A stretch of 64,000 nt of DNA from Raphanus sativus (taxonomy: Eukaryota; Streptophyta; Magnoliopsida; Brassicales; Brassicaceae), in the NCBI RefSeq assembly GCF_000801105.2, contig NC_079515.1:24451407-24515406 (forward strand), written 5' to 3'. Shown piece after piece: positions 35,194 through 47,900 of the stretch (its first letter is position 1; each line of letters starts with the position of its first letter). Made by a program: the position numbers and the translations under genes. The notes beneath the pieces were generated by a model. It was not told the origin of the DNA. It saw only the letters and a program-made list of their open reading frames with translations, and did not search any database.

Positions 35194-37644
35194 TCAGAGC
35201 ATCCTTGCCCTCAAGGATGAGTGATGAGTAGCTGCTCCAGCAATCCATGTTGTGGAATAATACCTCAAGTGGTCTAGGAGAATGATACCATTCGTAAGTG
35301 AAGACTGAAGCCAAAGAGTATCCAAGTATATATCTCTGTCCATTTCGTCCTTCACAGCCATAATAACTCCAGCCAAGTAGACCCACAATTTCGGTTGGTA
35401 ACTTCTCTGCATCTTATGTCTCACAACCACAAGATCATTCCCCTGTGCCTTGCTTCCCACGAGGTCTACAGAAGATATATCTTGATCTGGGGGATTTTCT
35501 TTCCACTGAGTAAGGAGTACAGAGAAACCATAGTCTCGGTTCTGATCTGCTAAGAGAATCATCACACAAATGCCAAGCAAAAACCTGCAAACTGAACTGC
35601 ACTCTTTCACAAACGTAGCAATGGAGATCTCTGTCATGTTCTTCTCAGCAACCAGAGTGTGTCTATCACTGCATAAGGTTAAACTCCTAGCAACGACCAA
35701 CAATATCACAAGCTCTTCCAAAGCTACATATATTTTGGCCACCACATCTCCTGAGAAGCTGTTCGTATCCCTCTTAACACCATCGTCAACACTCCATAGC
35801 TTCTTCTTTTCTCTTATATGAGCCTGTCTTGCATACTTATTTCCTTCAACCTCTATTGAATAGCTAAGAGACTTCCATGTACTCGCCAATAATCCACCTG
35901 GCTCCCACACATTATCAATATGAGACCTTTGATCAAGAGACTTTGAGCATTTCCTTAGAGCACCACAATTACTTCTCTTTTCTACCAAAAGATTAATGGC
36001 AACAGCATCAAATAATATCTTGGAGGCTGAACAACAGTCATCCACTGATATTCCAGCTGTGGCACCAACAGTAAAACCCAAACCAGAATATGATACATAG
36101 AAAGAGTCAGGTTCCGAATGAGAGTACGTCTGCCTCTTTTGTGTTGCATTCAGTGCAGTCTCTGTATCAATTTCTCTGCAATCTTCATGTAAAAACAACC
36201 ACAAGAGTTTTGAATATCTTGCTACTGCAGCTGTGAAAGTAATGTTGTTGTCGTGCCTAGCATGAATCATAAGTCTTGCACTGACAAACAAATCTCGAGT
36301 TCCCTTCACCAGTGGCCCGAACTTCATTGGACTTGTCAGTAAGTTCTTCTCATCAAGCTCCTTACTCTCTAAAGTATTAAACTTGAACCGATGATGCATC
36401 CAGAAACCTATTCTTACTGCTGCTTCAAACTTCATGCTGTGAAAATCCATACCAACAAAGAGCTTCACCACATTATCCAGCTTTGATTTAACGCCAATTT
36501 CTTGTAAACAAGATAGCAATTGCACTTCTGTCTTGTGAAGCTTCTGAGTTACCTGCAACATGTCATCCTGACTGTACTGTTTCTCTCGCCAGTAACACTG
36601 AACTGCTTTAGTTGATAACCCACCAGGTTCCCATACTTGACCTTGATCAATGAGAATGATCATCTGCTTCTTACACTTCCAGCCATAGGTTTCAAATCCA
36701 CCAGGCTCCCATACACGTTGATCCTTTTGAGATTGACAAGGCTGGCTTATTTTCATACGCAGAACACATATCTCTTTGATATGATGCATCTGACCATGTA
36801 GAACTGCTTCAGTTTGAAGCATTCCTCGATCTGGGTTGACCAGAAATCCACCTGGTTCCCATACACGATCCACCTTTTGAGTATGGTCGCCCACCATCTG
36901 TTCGATCTTATTACCAAGAGAGAAACTCATGTTTTCTTCTGCATCACTTCTGTTTTGAGCTTTCTTTTGACCTGTGGTGTTAACAATCTGTAAATCTGAG
37001 GTCAAACCCTTCAACGATTCAGAGAACGAGTGTAGCTTCATGACAGTTTCAGTTACAGAGTTGGAGTCAACGAAGCTTTCTTCAACGATGGGCTCCCGGT
37101 CATCTTCCGTAACGATGGGTTCTTCTTCATCACCTTCAGACACGAGAATCTTCACCCCTTTGTGCTTCAAATCGTGGTGACCAGGTGTATCAAAATCTTC
37201 ACAAAATATGCATAACCCATTTGACATCCTGTTATAGATCTCCTCACATGAGTATTTCACAGGAATATTACCTTTGGTTCTGCCCTTTCCATGGACCATG
37301 TCTGGAGGACCAGGAGGCTTCTTTGGCAGCGGAGAAGTAACTGAAGAAGTAAAAAACGGAGCTTGGCGTCCAAATCCGTCATGAAACCACTCTATTTTTG
37401 AATTTTTAACCACATTAACTTCCTGTTGTTTTTGGCCCACCATGTGCTCGACGAAATTACCCAGAGGGTTCTCGAAGTTTCCGGAGATTTCTCGACCACC
37501 AGAAGCCTTGCTTGCTAGCATCTGATGAGAAGATATCATGGAGGCTGATGCTGAGTCATCTAATTTCTTCAAATCGTTTCTTGCTTCACGGATTATGCTG
37601 AGCATCTCACGAACAATTTCTGGAGACAGATTCACCTTGGCCAT
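35194..37644 (-). CDS. Retrotransposon ORF: zinc-knuckle-like protein with four VWEPGG motifs
   Basis: Intact ORF of 816 codons from ATG 37644, 40 nt after the primer-binding site. The frame is open a further 44 codons upstream into the LTR, but that start is unlikely. Residues 1-110: helical N-terminus (MAKVNLSPEIVREML), then a Pro-rich linker (PLPKKPPGPPDMVHGKGRTK). Residues 133-165: CIFCEDFDTPGHHDLKH, which resembles the Ty3/gypsy Gag zinc knuckle (GLCFRC...PGHRC type) with the last Cys replaced by His (C145, C148, H156, H161). After an acidic stretch come VWEPGG(F/L) motifs at four places (DNA near 36848, 36698, 36620 and 35894). The C-terminal half is Cys-containing and mixed hydrophobic, with no DTG/DSG protease or YxDD polymerase motif. 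Function unknown; Gag-derived structural protein is my inference. Confidence 0.75.
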   Translation of the reverse strand: MAKVNLSPEIVREMLSIIREARNDLKKLDDSASASMISSHQMLASKASGGREISGNFENPLGNFVEHMVGQKQQEVNVVKNSKIEWFHDGFGRQAPFFTSSVTSPLPKKPPGPPDMVHGKGRTKGNIPVKYSCEEIYNRMSNGLCIFCEDFDTPGHHDLKHKGVKILVSEGDEEEPIVTEDDREPIVEESFVDSNSVTETVMKLHSFSESLKGLTSDLQIVNTTGQKKAQNRSDAEENMSFSLGNKIEQMVGDHTQKVDRVWEPGGFLVNPDRGMLQTEAVLHGQMHHIKEICVLRMKISQPCQSQKDQRVWEPGGFETYGWKCKKQMIILIDQGQVWEPGGLSTKAVQCYWREKQYSQDDMLQVTQKLHKTEVQLLSCLQEIGVKSKLDNVVKLFVGMDFHSMKFEAAVRIGFWMHHRFKFNTLESKELDEKNLLTSPMKFGPLVKGTRDLFVSARLMIHARHDNNITFTAAVARYSKLLWLFLHEDCREIDTETALNATQKRQTYSHSEPDSFYVSYSGLGFTVGATAGISVDDCCSASKILFDAVAINLLVEKRSNCGALRKCSKSLDQRSHIDNVWEPGGLLASTWKSLSYSIEVEGNKYARQAHIREKKKLWSVDDGVKRDTNSFSGDVVAKIYVALEELVILLVVARSLTLCSDRHTLVAEKNMTEISIATFVKECSSVCRFLLGICVMILLADQNRDYGFSVLLTQWKENPPDQDISSVDLVGSKAQGNDLVVVRHKMQRSYQPKLWVYLAGVIMAVKDEMDRDIYLDTLWLQSSLTNGIILLDHLRYYSTTWIAGAATHHSSLRARML

Positions 37645-37683
37645 AGATTTTTTTTTTTTTTTTTCTGAGTCTGAAGCTCGAAA

Positions 37684-37695
37684 GCTCTGATACCA
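37684..37695 (-). other. Primer-binding site for initiator tRNA-Met
   Basis: TGGTATCAGAGC on the minus strand, one base inside the 5' LTR. This is the plant tRNA-iMet PBS used by many copia and gypsy elements. Confidence 0.93.
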
Positions 37696-37696
37696 A

Positions 37697-38034
37697 TGTA
37701 ACAGGGAGGATAAATCCAACCTAGAAACCCACCGAGGATCCGAAGATTGGTGAATCAAAGCCCATGAGAAGATCACTGAGGAAGAAGGATCATCTCTAGA
37801 ACAAGGATTTCAATGGTGATGATGTATGAAAATAATGATATGATGATGACGATAGAGAGAGACAGAGTTAAAGGAAGAAGATAAAGCTTATGTTTTTGAT
37901 TGATTCTCTAAAATGGTCGTAAGACCAGAACATATAGTTTGATTGAACCGACAAACCGGTAAATGAATAAACCAACATAACCGAAAGTAAATCATAATAA
38001 CTAAACCAGAGTGGTATAGCTTTAAGCTGTCACA
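37697..38034 (-). repeat. 5' LTR of the retrotransposon
   Basis: 338 bp, partner of 34845-35181. It provides the promoter for the minus-strand transcript that would cover the 816-codon ORF. Confidence 0.95.
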
Positions 38035-38531
38035 TACATGTGGTATAAGCTTTGACCAATTAAAAGAGATAAACCAAGATATGTACAGTATATCAACTTA
38101 TGAATATCTACATTGTAATATACATATGCTCATTCATCTTCGAATATTTAATCTCAAATATAGCATGTATATCAACGTTGGTTGGTTTGTTCAAAAAAAA
38201 AAAATTCAACATTGGTTGGTTTGATGAAGAAGACCATTATTGATACTTCTGGTTTGTAGATAGATCTAATTTTTTCAATAAACTTTTATCAATCTTCTAA
38301 TATTCATAATTTTTTTTATAGATTTCTGTTTTTATTTTATTTTTAATTAATTAATTTTGGTCATAGTTACGAGAAGAACGGTTTTATTCCCAACGAAAGA
38401 AAAAATAACGGGCTTTCCCCATTTGTTGTTATTTTTTATTTATTTTAATTAATTGTTTTTTGCAATTTTTTTTTTGTTCGAGAGGCTAAAAGAAAAAGAC
38501 GAGGAGGAAGAAGAAGGAACCCAAGCAGGCA

Positions 38532-38927
38532 TTATATATCAGCATAAGCATCCTCTTCTTCTCTTCACAACCTAGCAGCCTAACCAGGTATCCAAAAACC
38601 CTAATTTAACTTCCCTTTCCCCTTATGAATTTATATTTCCCTTTATCTCTCGAATTTTCCCTAGAAAATCACGAGGATGTGATGAAGATAGGAAACGCCT
38701 ATCCCTAACAGATCGAATTACTATAAAAAGCTTTTCGATAATTCTAATTTCGAAAATTCCTGATTTCGATTTTTCGTTTTCGCGATTCCGTGATGTGATT
38801 GATTTATCTGTATTGTGTGTGTGTTTTGTAGGGTTAGTTTTCGCAAAAGTGATTGGATGAGCTTGGATGTGGAAGTGAAGCCAACAAGAAGAGGTGCACT
38901 TTCGTCGTAGTCGTCACTGTGGCCATC
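38532..38927 (+). promoter_or_regulatory. RGD3 core promoter and leader with leader intron
   Basis: TATATA at about 38533 is followed by a CT-rich leader. A consensus donor (CCAG|GTATCC at 38587/38588) and acceptor (TTTTGTAG at 38831) define a likely 244-nt intron in the 5' UTR; the RGD3 ATG follows 96 nt later. The RGD3 promoter lies about 500 bp from the end of the LTR retrotransposon. Confidence 0.55.
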
Positions 38928-41900
38928 ATGGCTCAGCAACAACAATCTTCGCGACTCAGTCGTCTCCTTACATTGTTGGACAGTATCCTTTGATTTGCTT
39001 TTTCTTCGTTTTGATAATGTTAGCCTTCGTATCTTAATCTTCGAAGACTGTACATGTTCTCCTTGATTTGTATTTTCTCTTCTTAGCTGGTTCAACACAA
39101 ACTACTCGGCTAACTGCAGCCAGGCAGATCGGAGACATTGCGAAGTCTCATCCTCAGGACTTGAGCTCTCTTTTGAGAAAGGTATTTCGTTTTCCTGATT
39201 TTCTCGGCTTTCTAGGAATTAAGATTTTGTATGGTTAGGGTATCTGATTACAGAGATATAGGGCTTTTTAATTGATTGTTATACTCATGCGAAACTAACT
39301 GAGATACCAGGGACACTGGCAGTGGAAGTTACCTTAATTTTCTTATGCCCTTCTCTTAGGAAGTAGTAGTTTTTTTCTTTCTAGACCTATACTATTCTGC
39401 CCAGTCTGCTCAGTATAGATGGGTATATAGATTAGAGTCGTTGATTCATATTAGTCGAGGATTTCAGAGATGATGAGTGTCCCCCCCTGTTCTATACGTT
39501 TACATCTTATGTAAACGTCACCTAATGTAAACATCACAAGTCCCTGCACGGCTGGAGAAAGTTTGTTGTATAGTATTATACACAACTATGATTCCTAGGA
39601 GCGTCTCCTAATGTTTGACACCTAGTTACATTACATATTTACTAGGCTGTTTTCTGCATTGTTTCAACATACCCACAGTAGGCAATTTGTCAACCCATAC
39701 TGCTCCCAAAGGATGTTGGTGCATTAGATAAAAATTCTAATGGGATTTCAGAATGGGATCTTAAATAGGGCGACGACCTACCTATCAATTAGTTTCAGGA
39801 TTTTACTCGCATTTCTAGACTGTCTATTATTAGATTGAAGCTCAAGCTTTGTTTTGACTTCTGATCTTGTGCATTAAATAATATTTCTACTCAGGCTAGG
39901 TTTTGTTTTCTCGAGAATATCTTATACTATACTCCCTCTTAGCATTATGGTTTAGTTTTACATCTTTCTCAACTGCTAAGTTGTTCGTTACATTAGCTTT
40001 TCCTATTTGTTCCTTTGGTCTAACTCTATTTTTTTTTTCGGGGATTAGGTTTTGCATTACCTCCGTAGTAAAAAGTGGGATACGAGGGTTGCTGCTGCTC
40101 ATGCTATTGGTGCCATTGTCCTGAATGTCAAGCATACTTCATTGAGTGAACTCTTAAATTCTTTGGCAACAAAGTTGGCTGAGGCCGGGTTATCTGGTAA
40201 TGTAGATGAAGTGGTGGCTTCAGGCAATCTACAGTCCAAACTTCTAGAAAATGCTCCCTTCAGAAGGTTAAATAGATTTGTTACCCGATACATAGTTTTT
40301 TTATGTCTTCGTCATGTTTAGGTTGCCTGGTTTCTTTTGATGTCTCTAATTTTTGGCATGTGCTAACAGCTTCGAGATGAATAAGGTTTTAGAGTTTGGC
40401 GCTTTGTTGGCATCTGGCGGACAGGTAATTGTATAATTTACTATTGTTTATCTGTCTAGGTCAGTCTGTATGATTGCAGCTGATTTATCTCTGGTGTAAT
40501 AGCTTCACCGATGTCTCGTCTTTAGGCCTAGGAAAAGATCTTTGTGGAAATTACATTATATTGACTTTTTTTATTGCGGATCACATCCTTAGCATGATCG
40601 AAATTATAATTTTCCACCAAAATATTCTTTGTTATCTGCACTCTGTTTGTAGCTAAAGGAAACTAAGTGCTTTCTCAACACAATTACTTGATGCGACATC
40701 ATAGCTTGCTCTCATTTGTTTGCTCCCTTTATCCCAACCTGTTTTTTCCTAACATTTCTGTTTTGTTTCACGAGATACATCGCAGTTCCTTTGGTACAAA
40801 CAAACATAAATTCAGCTATACCCAAATTATTAGCTCTTTACAGAGAAACTCTTTTTGTTGCAGGAGTACGACATTTTGAATGACAATTCCAAGAATCCAA
40901 GGGACCGAGTGGCCCGTCAGAAAAAGAATCTCCGGCGACGTCTAGGTCAGTGTTTCCTTGCGCTTGTCTTCTTTTTTGTTGATCAATAACCATGGGGAAG
41001 TGTAACGAATGATCCAATCTAATGATTGTGACATTAATATATATGTGTGTGTATTTTGAAAATCCGGTTCGTCTAAGTATTATATCACTGCTATTAATTC
41101 TCTCATTCTTTGTAAAGCTGACTTGTAAACCTAAATATCGTTTGTTTTACTTGATTGATGCATCTGATTAGACTTCTGACAATAAATGGAACAGGTTTGG
41201 ACATGTGCGAGCAGTTTATGGATGTCAATGAAATGATTGGAGATGAGGATTTGATTGAGCAGAAGTCCAATGTTCCTGCGAATGGAGTTGGAAACAGATT
41301 ATACGCAAACTATTCTCAACATCACATTCAACAATTTGTTTCAAGAATGGTTCCTCGTGCCACTCATAGGAGGCCAAGCGCAAGGGAATTAAATCTACTG
41401 AAACGTAAAGCAAAAATAAGCTCAAAAGATCAAGCTAAAGTCAACTGCGAAGGAGCAGATGTTGAGATGTCATCATCTCATGCCTCAACCTCAAAAAGAA
41501 CTTTGTCTGACTCAATGGACTCTAACAAGGTATTTGGATACATCATACTTGTAATGAAGGATAACCAACTTGTAGAATTTGGTTGTAGAACGTTAGGATG
41601 GGGCATACAACCAATTTGAAGACTCAGGAGTTCATTGATATGCTATCCTAGGATTCAATTCTCTTTAGTGTGTAATCTCTATAGCCCACACATTCTCTGA
41701 AAATAGAAACGCAGTTATCAAACTTTGTCTTAGTAATAAATGTCAAGCTGCGTGAGGAATTTTTCCTGATTTCACTTATTAAGCACTTCTTGATTTCAGC
41801 AGACCATATTTCATACTTTCTTGTTTCTTATGCATATGCTACTGGAAAATCTTAGGCAAACATTGGTAACGAAGATGATATGGAGCTTGATGCGGATGGA

Positions 41901-44900
41901 AGATGGCCTTTTCACAGCTTTGCTGAGCAACTTATTCTTGACATGTTTGACCCTGGTAAGGTTGATGTACTAGTGTTGTATGATTTCACTTTGTTTCTCA
42001 CTCATTGAAGTCGAGTAAAGTTGACTTATTATCTGATAATATGGTCAGCATGGGAGATCCGTCATGGCAGTGTAATGGCTCTGAGAGAAATATTAATGCT
42101 TCATGGTGGTTCTGCTGGAGTGTCAACAGAAGAGTTTAGCTCGGATAATGGGTTTGATTTGAAAGAAGATTTGACTAAAATAACGCGAGAGAAAGAAATC
42201 GACTTGAATGTGCAGTTTTCAGTAAATGAGCTGGAGCCACTTCGGAAAAGACCTAAGATTGAGGATCCATCAAAATCATTTATCGGTAACACGGTTTTGG
42301 AAGTTATGAAGAATGACTATGACAATAGTGTTAAGGATGAAGAAGTTGAGTTTTTACTGCCACCAGTGAAGGTCAATGGTCAAATTAACTTTGGTTCTAC
42401 CAAGGCGGAACCTGAATCTTCTATTGATGACTCATTATGTCAGTCTGATAGAAATCATGTTGCGGAGGTTAGCAATCACGTTGAAGATAAGAGTTTTGTT
42501 GAGAAACCCCTCCTACCTAATAAGAATCAGGAAGAAAATATTGAAGTGTTGGATTTGGTTAAACAAGCTAGGCATTCTTGGATCAAAAATTTTGAATTTC
42601 TCCAGGATTGCACCATTCGTTTCTTATGTGTGCTTTCACTTGACCGGTAAGTCTTTGATACTCAATCATGGATTTCTTTTCCAGTATTAGTTGTTTTTGT
42701 TTCATAGCATCTTGGGTAGCACGGTTATTTATTAACCTTCCCATTCTAACTGAGATTTGGTTGGGCATTTCTAAGTTGGACGTTATCTTTCCCACTATTG
42801 CAGTTTTGGAGATTATATTTCTGATCAGGTTGTTGCTCCTGTGCGGGAAGCTTGTGCCCAAGCACTTGGTGCTACTTTCAAATACATGAGTCCCTCGTTG
42901 ATTTATGAGACATTAAATATCTTGCTTCAGATGCAGGTAAATGTTTAATTTCTCTTTTTGAAGTCATTTAAAACTAAGAAACTTGTTGCGGTCTCTGTAC
43001 ATTATAATACTGACCGGTAATTTTATCATATATATCTGTGTAGCGCCGGTCTGAATGGGAAATTCGTCATGGAAGTCTTTTGGGTATCAAGTACTTGGTT
43101 GCTGTACGACAGGTAAATCTCCCGTACATGAGAGCTACTTTTAAGAAGTTAACACATAGTAACACTGAAAAGGAACATATTTAGGGTCTTGTTTGCCGTT
43201 TCCGTGTCCGGAGGACTCTTGTTTTTAACATCATATTATGGGTAGTATTTTTAAGTGTAAGGTGTAGGGCACTTGATTTCTTGAGCCTTCCAGTTGTTTG
43301 TATATATGCATGTATTGACTGTTCTTTCTTATTCACTCCTGATTATTATGTTTTGCAGGAAATGCTCCAAGATTTACTTGGCCATATTCTTCCGGCGTGT
43401 AAAGCAGGGTTGGAGGATTCTGATGACGATGTTCGAGCGGTTGCCGCTGATGCTCTGATACCAGCAGCAGCCGCTATTGTTTCTTTGAGAGGACAGACAT
43501 TACTTTCGATTGTCATGTTACTGTGGGATATCTTGCTTGAGTTGGATGACTTAAGTCCATCCACCAGCAGGTACGCTAGTGATAAAATTACACTCTCTCC
43601 TTCTCGCTATATATATATATGGTTAAATCTTTATTTTTCTTGGTATTGGGAGATTTCTGCAGAAGATCAATGTTGAACCATTATAATATTTCTTGCAGTG
43701 TTATGAACCTCTTGGCAGAGATCTATTCTCAAGATGACATGACACTGGTGATGCATGAGGAATTATCAGTTGGGGAGGGACAAAATGTTGATCTCAATGA
43801 AATGGCTCATGTCGAGAGTGTTAGAGAAAGAAGTGATGTTAAGGAAAGCCCTTATGCGTTATCTGGTTTAGCCCCTAGGCTGTGGCCATTTACGAGACAC
43901 GACATCACATCAGTTCGATTTTCTGCTATTCGAACTCTGGTGGGTTTCTACTGTTTGTTCTACAGTCAAATCTCTCTCGATGCTTGCTGTCTATGTTTGT
44001 CACAACTTCCATAATTTACTTGCATCTTGTGCATTGAGTTTCTCGCCACTTGCAAAATTTACATGCATCTTGTGCCTTGAGTTTCCCTGGCTTATTATAT
44101 AACAGACCTTTTTGATTACTTCAGAGTACAATTTTCCTGTATGTTCCTTTCTTATGCTTACCACTGGTTCCTAATTTTCTCTGACAGGAGCGACTACTTG
44201 AAGCTGGATGCAGAAAGAACATTTCGGAGCAGTCCAAAAGTTCTTTTTGGCCATCTTCTATTTTAGGGGACACCCTAAGAATCGTCTTTCAGAATCTTTT
44301 GCTTGAATCAAATGAGGAGATTCTGGAGTGTTCGGAAAGAGTGTGGAGGCTTTTAGTTCAGGTATCTAGCTGCAGAGTATTACTTTCTTTCAGTGCACCT
44401 ATTTTTTAATGTTTTTCTACACCTTTTGAAATATAGATTTTCGTTCATGGTTTGCGTTGAACTTCAAATCGTAGAGTAGGTTTCCAATCTGCTTGGTGAT
44501 ATGTGTGGTGTTGCGTATCGAATTACTTGACATTAAATCACAGGATAGTTAGAATATGTTTGCATCTGAACCCTTATAGTAGCTGGATGTCTTTCGGCTT
44601 TTTTTAAGTTTACCCATAGCGGAAGTAATTAGACCACTTCCAACCCACCTATATAACTTTTCTATAAAATAGAGCAACTATGAAAATAGAGGTGGTAAGG
44701 AACACATTGGAGTGAAACCCATCCGGTTCCTCTATTTCCGGAGGAAAGTTATACAGTTGGGTTGGAGATGCTGTTAATGGCAGATTGGTACATGTCGGAC
44801 CGGATGCGCTAAACTTGTTGCTGATTGCTTACGAATTTGGGTCATGTAATATAGTCACCTGAAAACATGTAATTTTGTAACTTTTTACGACAGCTTTATT

Positions 44901-47900
44901 TTTCGTATTTGGCCCCCGATCTCTTATTTCTCTTCATGTTCAGTGCCCAGTGGAAGATTTAGAAGAAGCTGCAAAGTCATACATGGCTTCGTGGATAGAA
45001 CTTGCAGCTACTCCTTATGGCTCAACATTGGATGCTACAAAGATGTTTTGGCCAGTAGCTCCCCCTCGTATGAGTCATTTCAAAGCTGCTGCTAAGATGA
45101 AAGCTGTCCAACTTGGGAATGAAGCTTCCAGCACTCTGGGATTTGATTATGCAAGGAGTTTTGCTTCCCTTGGAAAAAATGAAGATGCTTCTGCCAAGTC
45201 CACTAAAATTATCGTTGGCTCTGATATGGAGATGTCAGTGACTCGCACCCGAGTAGTTACAGCATCTGCGTTAGGTATCCTTGCATCCCGATTGAGCGAT
45301 CGTTCAATGCAGTTTGTGGTAGATCCACTGAGTAGTACTCTTACTTCCTTGTCCGGTGTTCAACGCCAGGTATGCTCTCTCGCTCTCTCATTAGACGCAT
45401 GTTGCATGTTTTGAACTAATCCTCTGGCTTTGCAGGTTGCTTCGGTTGTACTTATCTCTTGGTTCAGAGAAATTAAATGCAAGGTCCCTTCCCCTTCTGA
45501 TGGAAGTGGAAGTTTGCCTGGTTTTCCTACTCCTCTTAAAAAATGGATGCTAGACTTGTTAGCTTGCTCAGACCCTGCATGCCCCACTAAAAATACACTT
45601 CATCCTTATACTGAGCTATCAAGAACATACACTAAAATGAGGAACGAAGCTTCTCAGTTGTTACATACAGTCGAAACCTACCATTGTTTTGATAAGTTAT
45701 TATCGACGACTAAACTCAATGTGGATAGCTTGAGTGCTGATGAGACAATTGAATTTACGTCAACGCTAGCATTGTGGAATAAAGACAGTGTTGAAAATGA
45801 ATCCTTAGAAAAGCAAGTTTTTGAAGATGTGGAGTCATCTAGGCAACAGCTATTAAGTACTGCTGGCTATTTAAAATGTGTTCAGGTACCTGGAATATGT
45901 TTTTGATATTTTTCATGTGTTTTTATATCTTTGGTCTGCTAGATTATCACAGGTCATGTAAATTAGCATTTTCGTTTTTGAGGTTGAAATTTTTTAACCC
46001 TTTTTTGGACGTAATTTTTGCAGAATAATCTACATATCACAGTCACCTCTCTCATCGCTGCTGCTGTTGTTTGGATGTCAGAATTTCCCTCTAAACTTAA
46101 TCCAATAATCTTGCCTCTGATGGCTTCGATTAAAAGAGAGCAGGTAACAATTGAAATTAAATGTTTGTTTTCATATACGCTGAACCGAACACCGACTCTG
46201 CTGTTTTCAGGAACAAATACTACAACAGAAAGCCGCTGAGGCTCTAGCAGAACTTATTGCTTACTGCGTAGATCGGAAGCCTAGCCCTAATGACAAGTTA
46301 ATCAAGAATATTTGTAGTTTGACGTGCATGGATCCTAGCGAAACACCTCAAGCTAGTATCATTAGGTCTATAGATATTGTTGATGATCTGGATTTCCTGT
46401 CCTCGCGAAGTAACGCAGGAAAACAGAAGGCAAAAGTAGTGTTGGCTGGTGGCGAAGACAGGTCTAACGTTGAGGGTTTTATCACCAGGAGAGGAGCTGA
46501 ACTTGCACTGAAGCATTTAAGCATGAAATTTGGTGGTTCCTTGTTTGACAAGCTCCCTAAATTGTGGGAGTGCCTCACTGAGATTCTTGTTCCTGTAACT
46601 CCTGAAGATCAACAGAACTTTGACCTTAAAATAGAATCTGTCTCTGATCCACAAGTCTTGATAAACAACATTCAGGTACACCCAGTGAAGTGTTTTGCAT
46701 AGTTATGATTTTTCAATTTCTTGCGGCAGTAGGGATGTTTTGTTCGAGTTATTTGAACGGTTCGTTTTAGAGATTGGGCATGATACCTCCTTTAGATATA
46801 ACAATGACTCTTGTTTATTGAATATATGCAGAGCCGTAACTTGGTGTCTTTTATTTTATCTGTTTTTCAGGTTGTACGTTCCGTAGCACCAGTGATGGAA
46901 GAAACACTGAAACCTAGATTACTTAATCTCTTGCCATGTATTTTCAAATGCGTTCGCCATTCCCATGTTGCTGTTAGATTGGCTGCTTCTAGATGTGTTA
47001 TGACAATGGCTAAATCGATGACAACAAATGTCATGGCAGCAGTAGTTGAAAATGCTATTCCAATGTTGGGAGATTTGACATGCATAAATGCCAGACAAGG
47101 CGCAGGAATGCTTATTGGTTTGCTTGTTCAAGGGCTGGGCGTGGAACTTGTTCCATATTCTCCTTTATTGGTTGTTCCCCTCCTGAGATGCATGAGTGAT
47201 GTTGACAGTTCAGTCAGGCAGAGCGTGACACGTAGCTTTGCTGCCCTTGTACCTATGCTTCCGTTAGCTCGTGGGGTTCCCCCTCCTGTAGGGTTGAGCG
47301 AAGATCTATCCAGCAACGCAGAAGACGCCAAATTTTTGGAGCAGCTACTTGACAACTCCCATATAGATGATTACAAGCTTTGCACTGAGTTAAAAGTTAC
47401 ACTGAGAAGGTAATCTTCATAATCCAGATTAAATGAAAGCTGTTTATCTGTTGTGCCTTTCTCTGTGTCATTCAAGGTATCTGTACTTTTATATGATTTG
47501 GTCGTTTCACTGGCGTTCTTTCCCTTTTTGCCTTGGTATTCTCAGTTGCATCTATACAACATTGAGGGTGGTTTGTTAGCAATGGTAGGACATTACACCT
47601 ATTGTTTTGTCAACCAGGGTAAATCTCAGGAAAACATTCTGGTGCTTAGCCCGGTCCTTGATTGATAGGATTATACGTATATTCAGCAACGTATATCAAT
47701 TTTCTAAATTGCTGTAACTGAACTGAAAGAGAACTGTTTTTTTTAGAATGTTCTCGAATATTTATCAGTTTTCTGATTTCAGGTATCAGCAAGAAGGAAT
47801 CAATTGGTTAGGATTCTTGAAACGTTTTAAGCTCCATGGAATTCTCTGCGATGATATGGGACTTGGTAAAACGCTTCAAGCATCTGCAATTGTGGCATCT

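Larger units (their letters stand above)
34845..38034 (-). mobile_element. Complete non-autonomous LTR retrotransposon
   Basis: Two LTRs, 34845-35181 (337 bp) and 37697-38034 (338 bp), both TG...CA, flanked by the 5-bp duplication TACAT (34840-34844, 38035-38039). The LTRs differ by five substitutions and one single-base indel in my reading, so the insertion is young. Sense is minus: next to the 5' LTR, after one base, is TGGTATCAGAGC (37684-37695, minus strand), complementary to the initiator tRNA-Met 3' end (PBS). Next to the 3' LTR is the purine run GAAGAAGGGAGTAT (polypurine tract). The 2.5-kb interior carries one long ORF and no recognisable protease, reverse transcriptase, RNase H or integrase, so it must move in trans. 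The sequence near the 3' LTR (LEGKDALKKGVL in another frame) resembles Ty3/gypsy interiors. Confidence 0.95.

Noticed and set aside
37645..37776. 44-codon upstream extension of the retrotransposon ORF into the LTR
   Set aside because: Crosses the LTR and primer-binding site and the poly-A tract; the ATG at 37644 after the PBS is the sensible start.
43346..43564. Minus-strand ORFs over RGD3 exons
   Set aside because: Complement of conserved HEAT-repeat coding sequence; no independent support.
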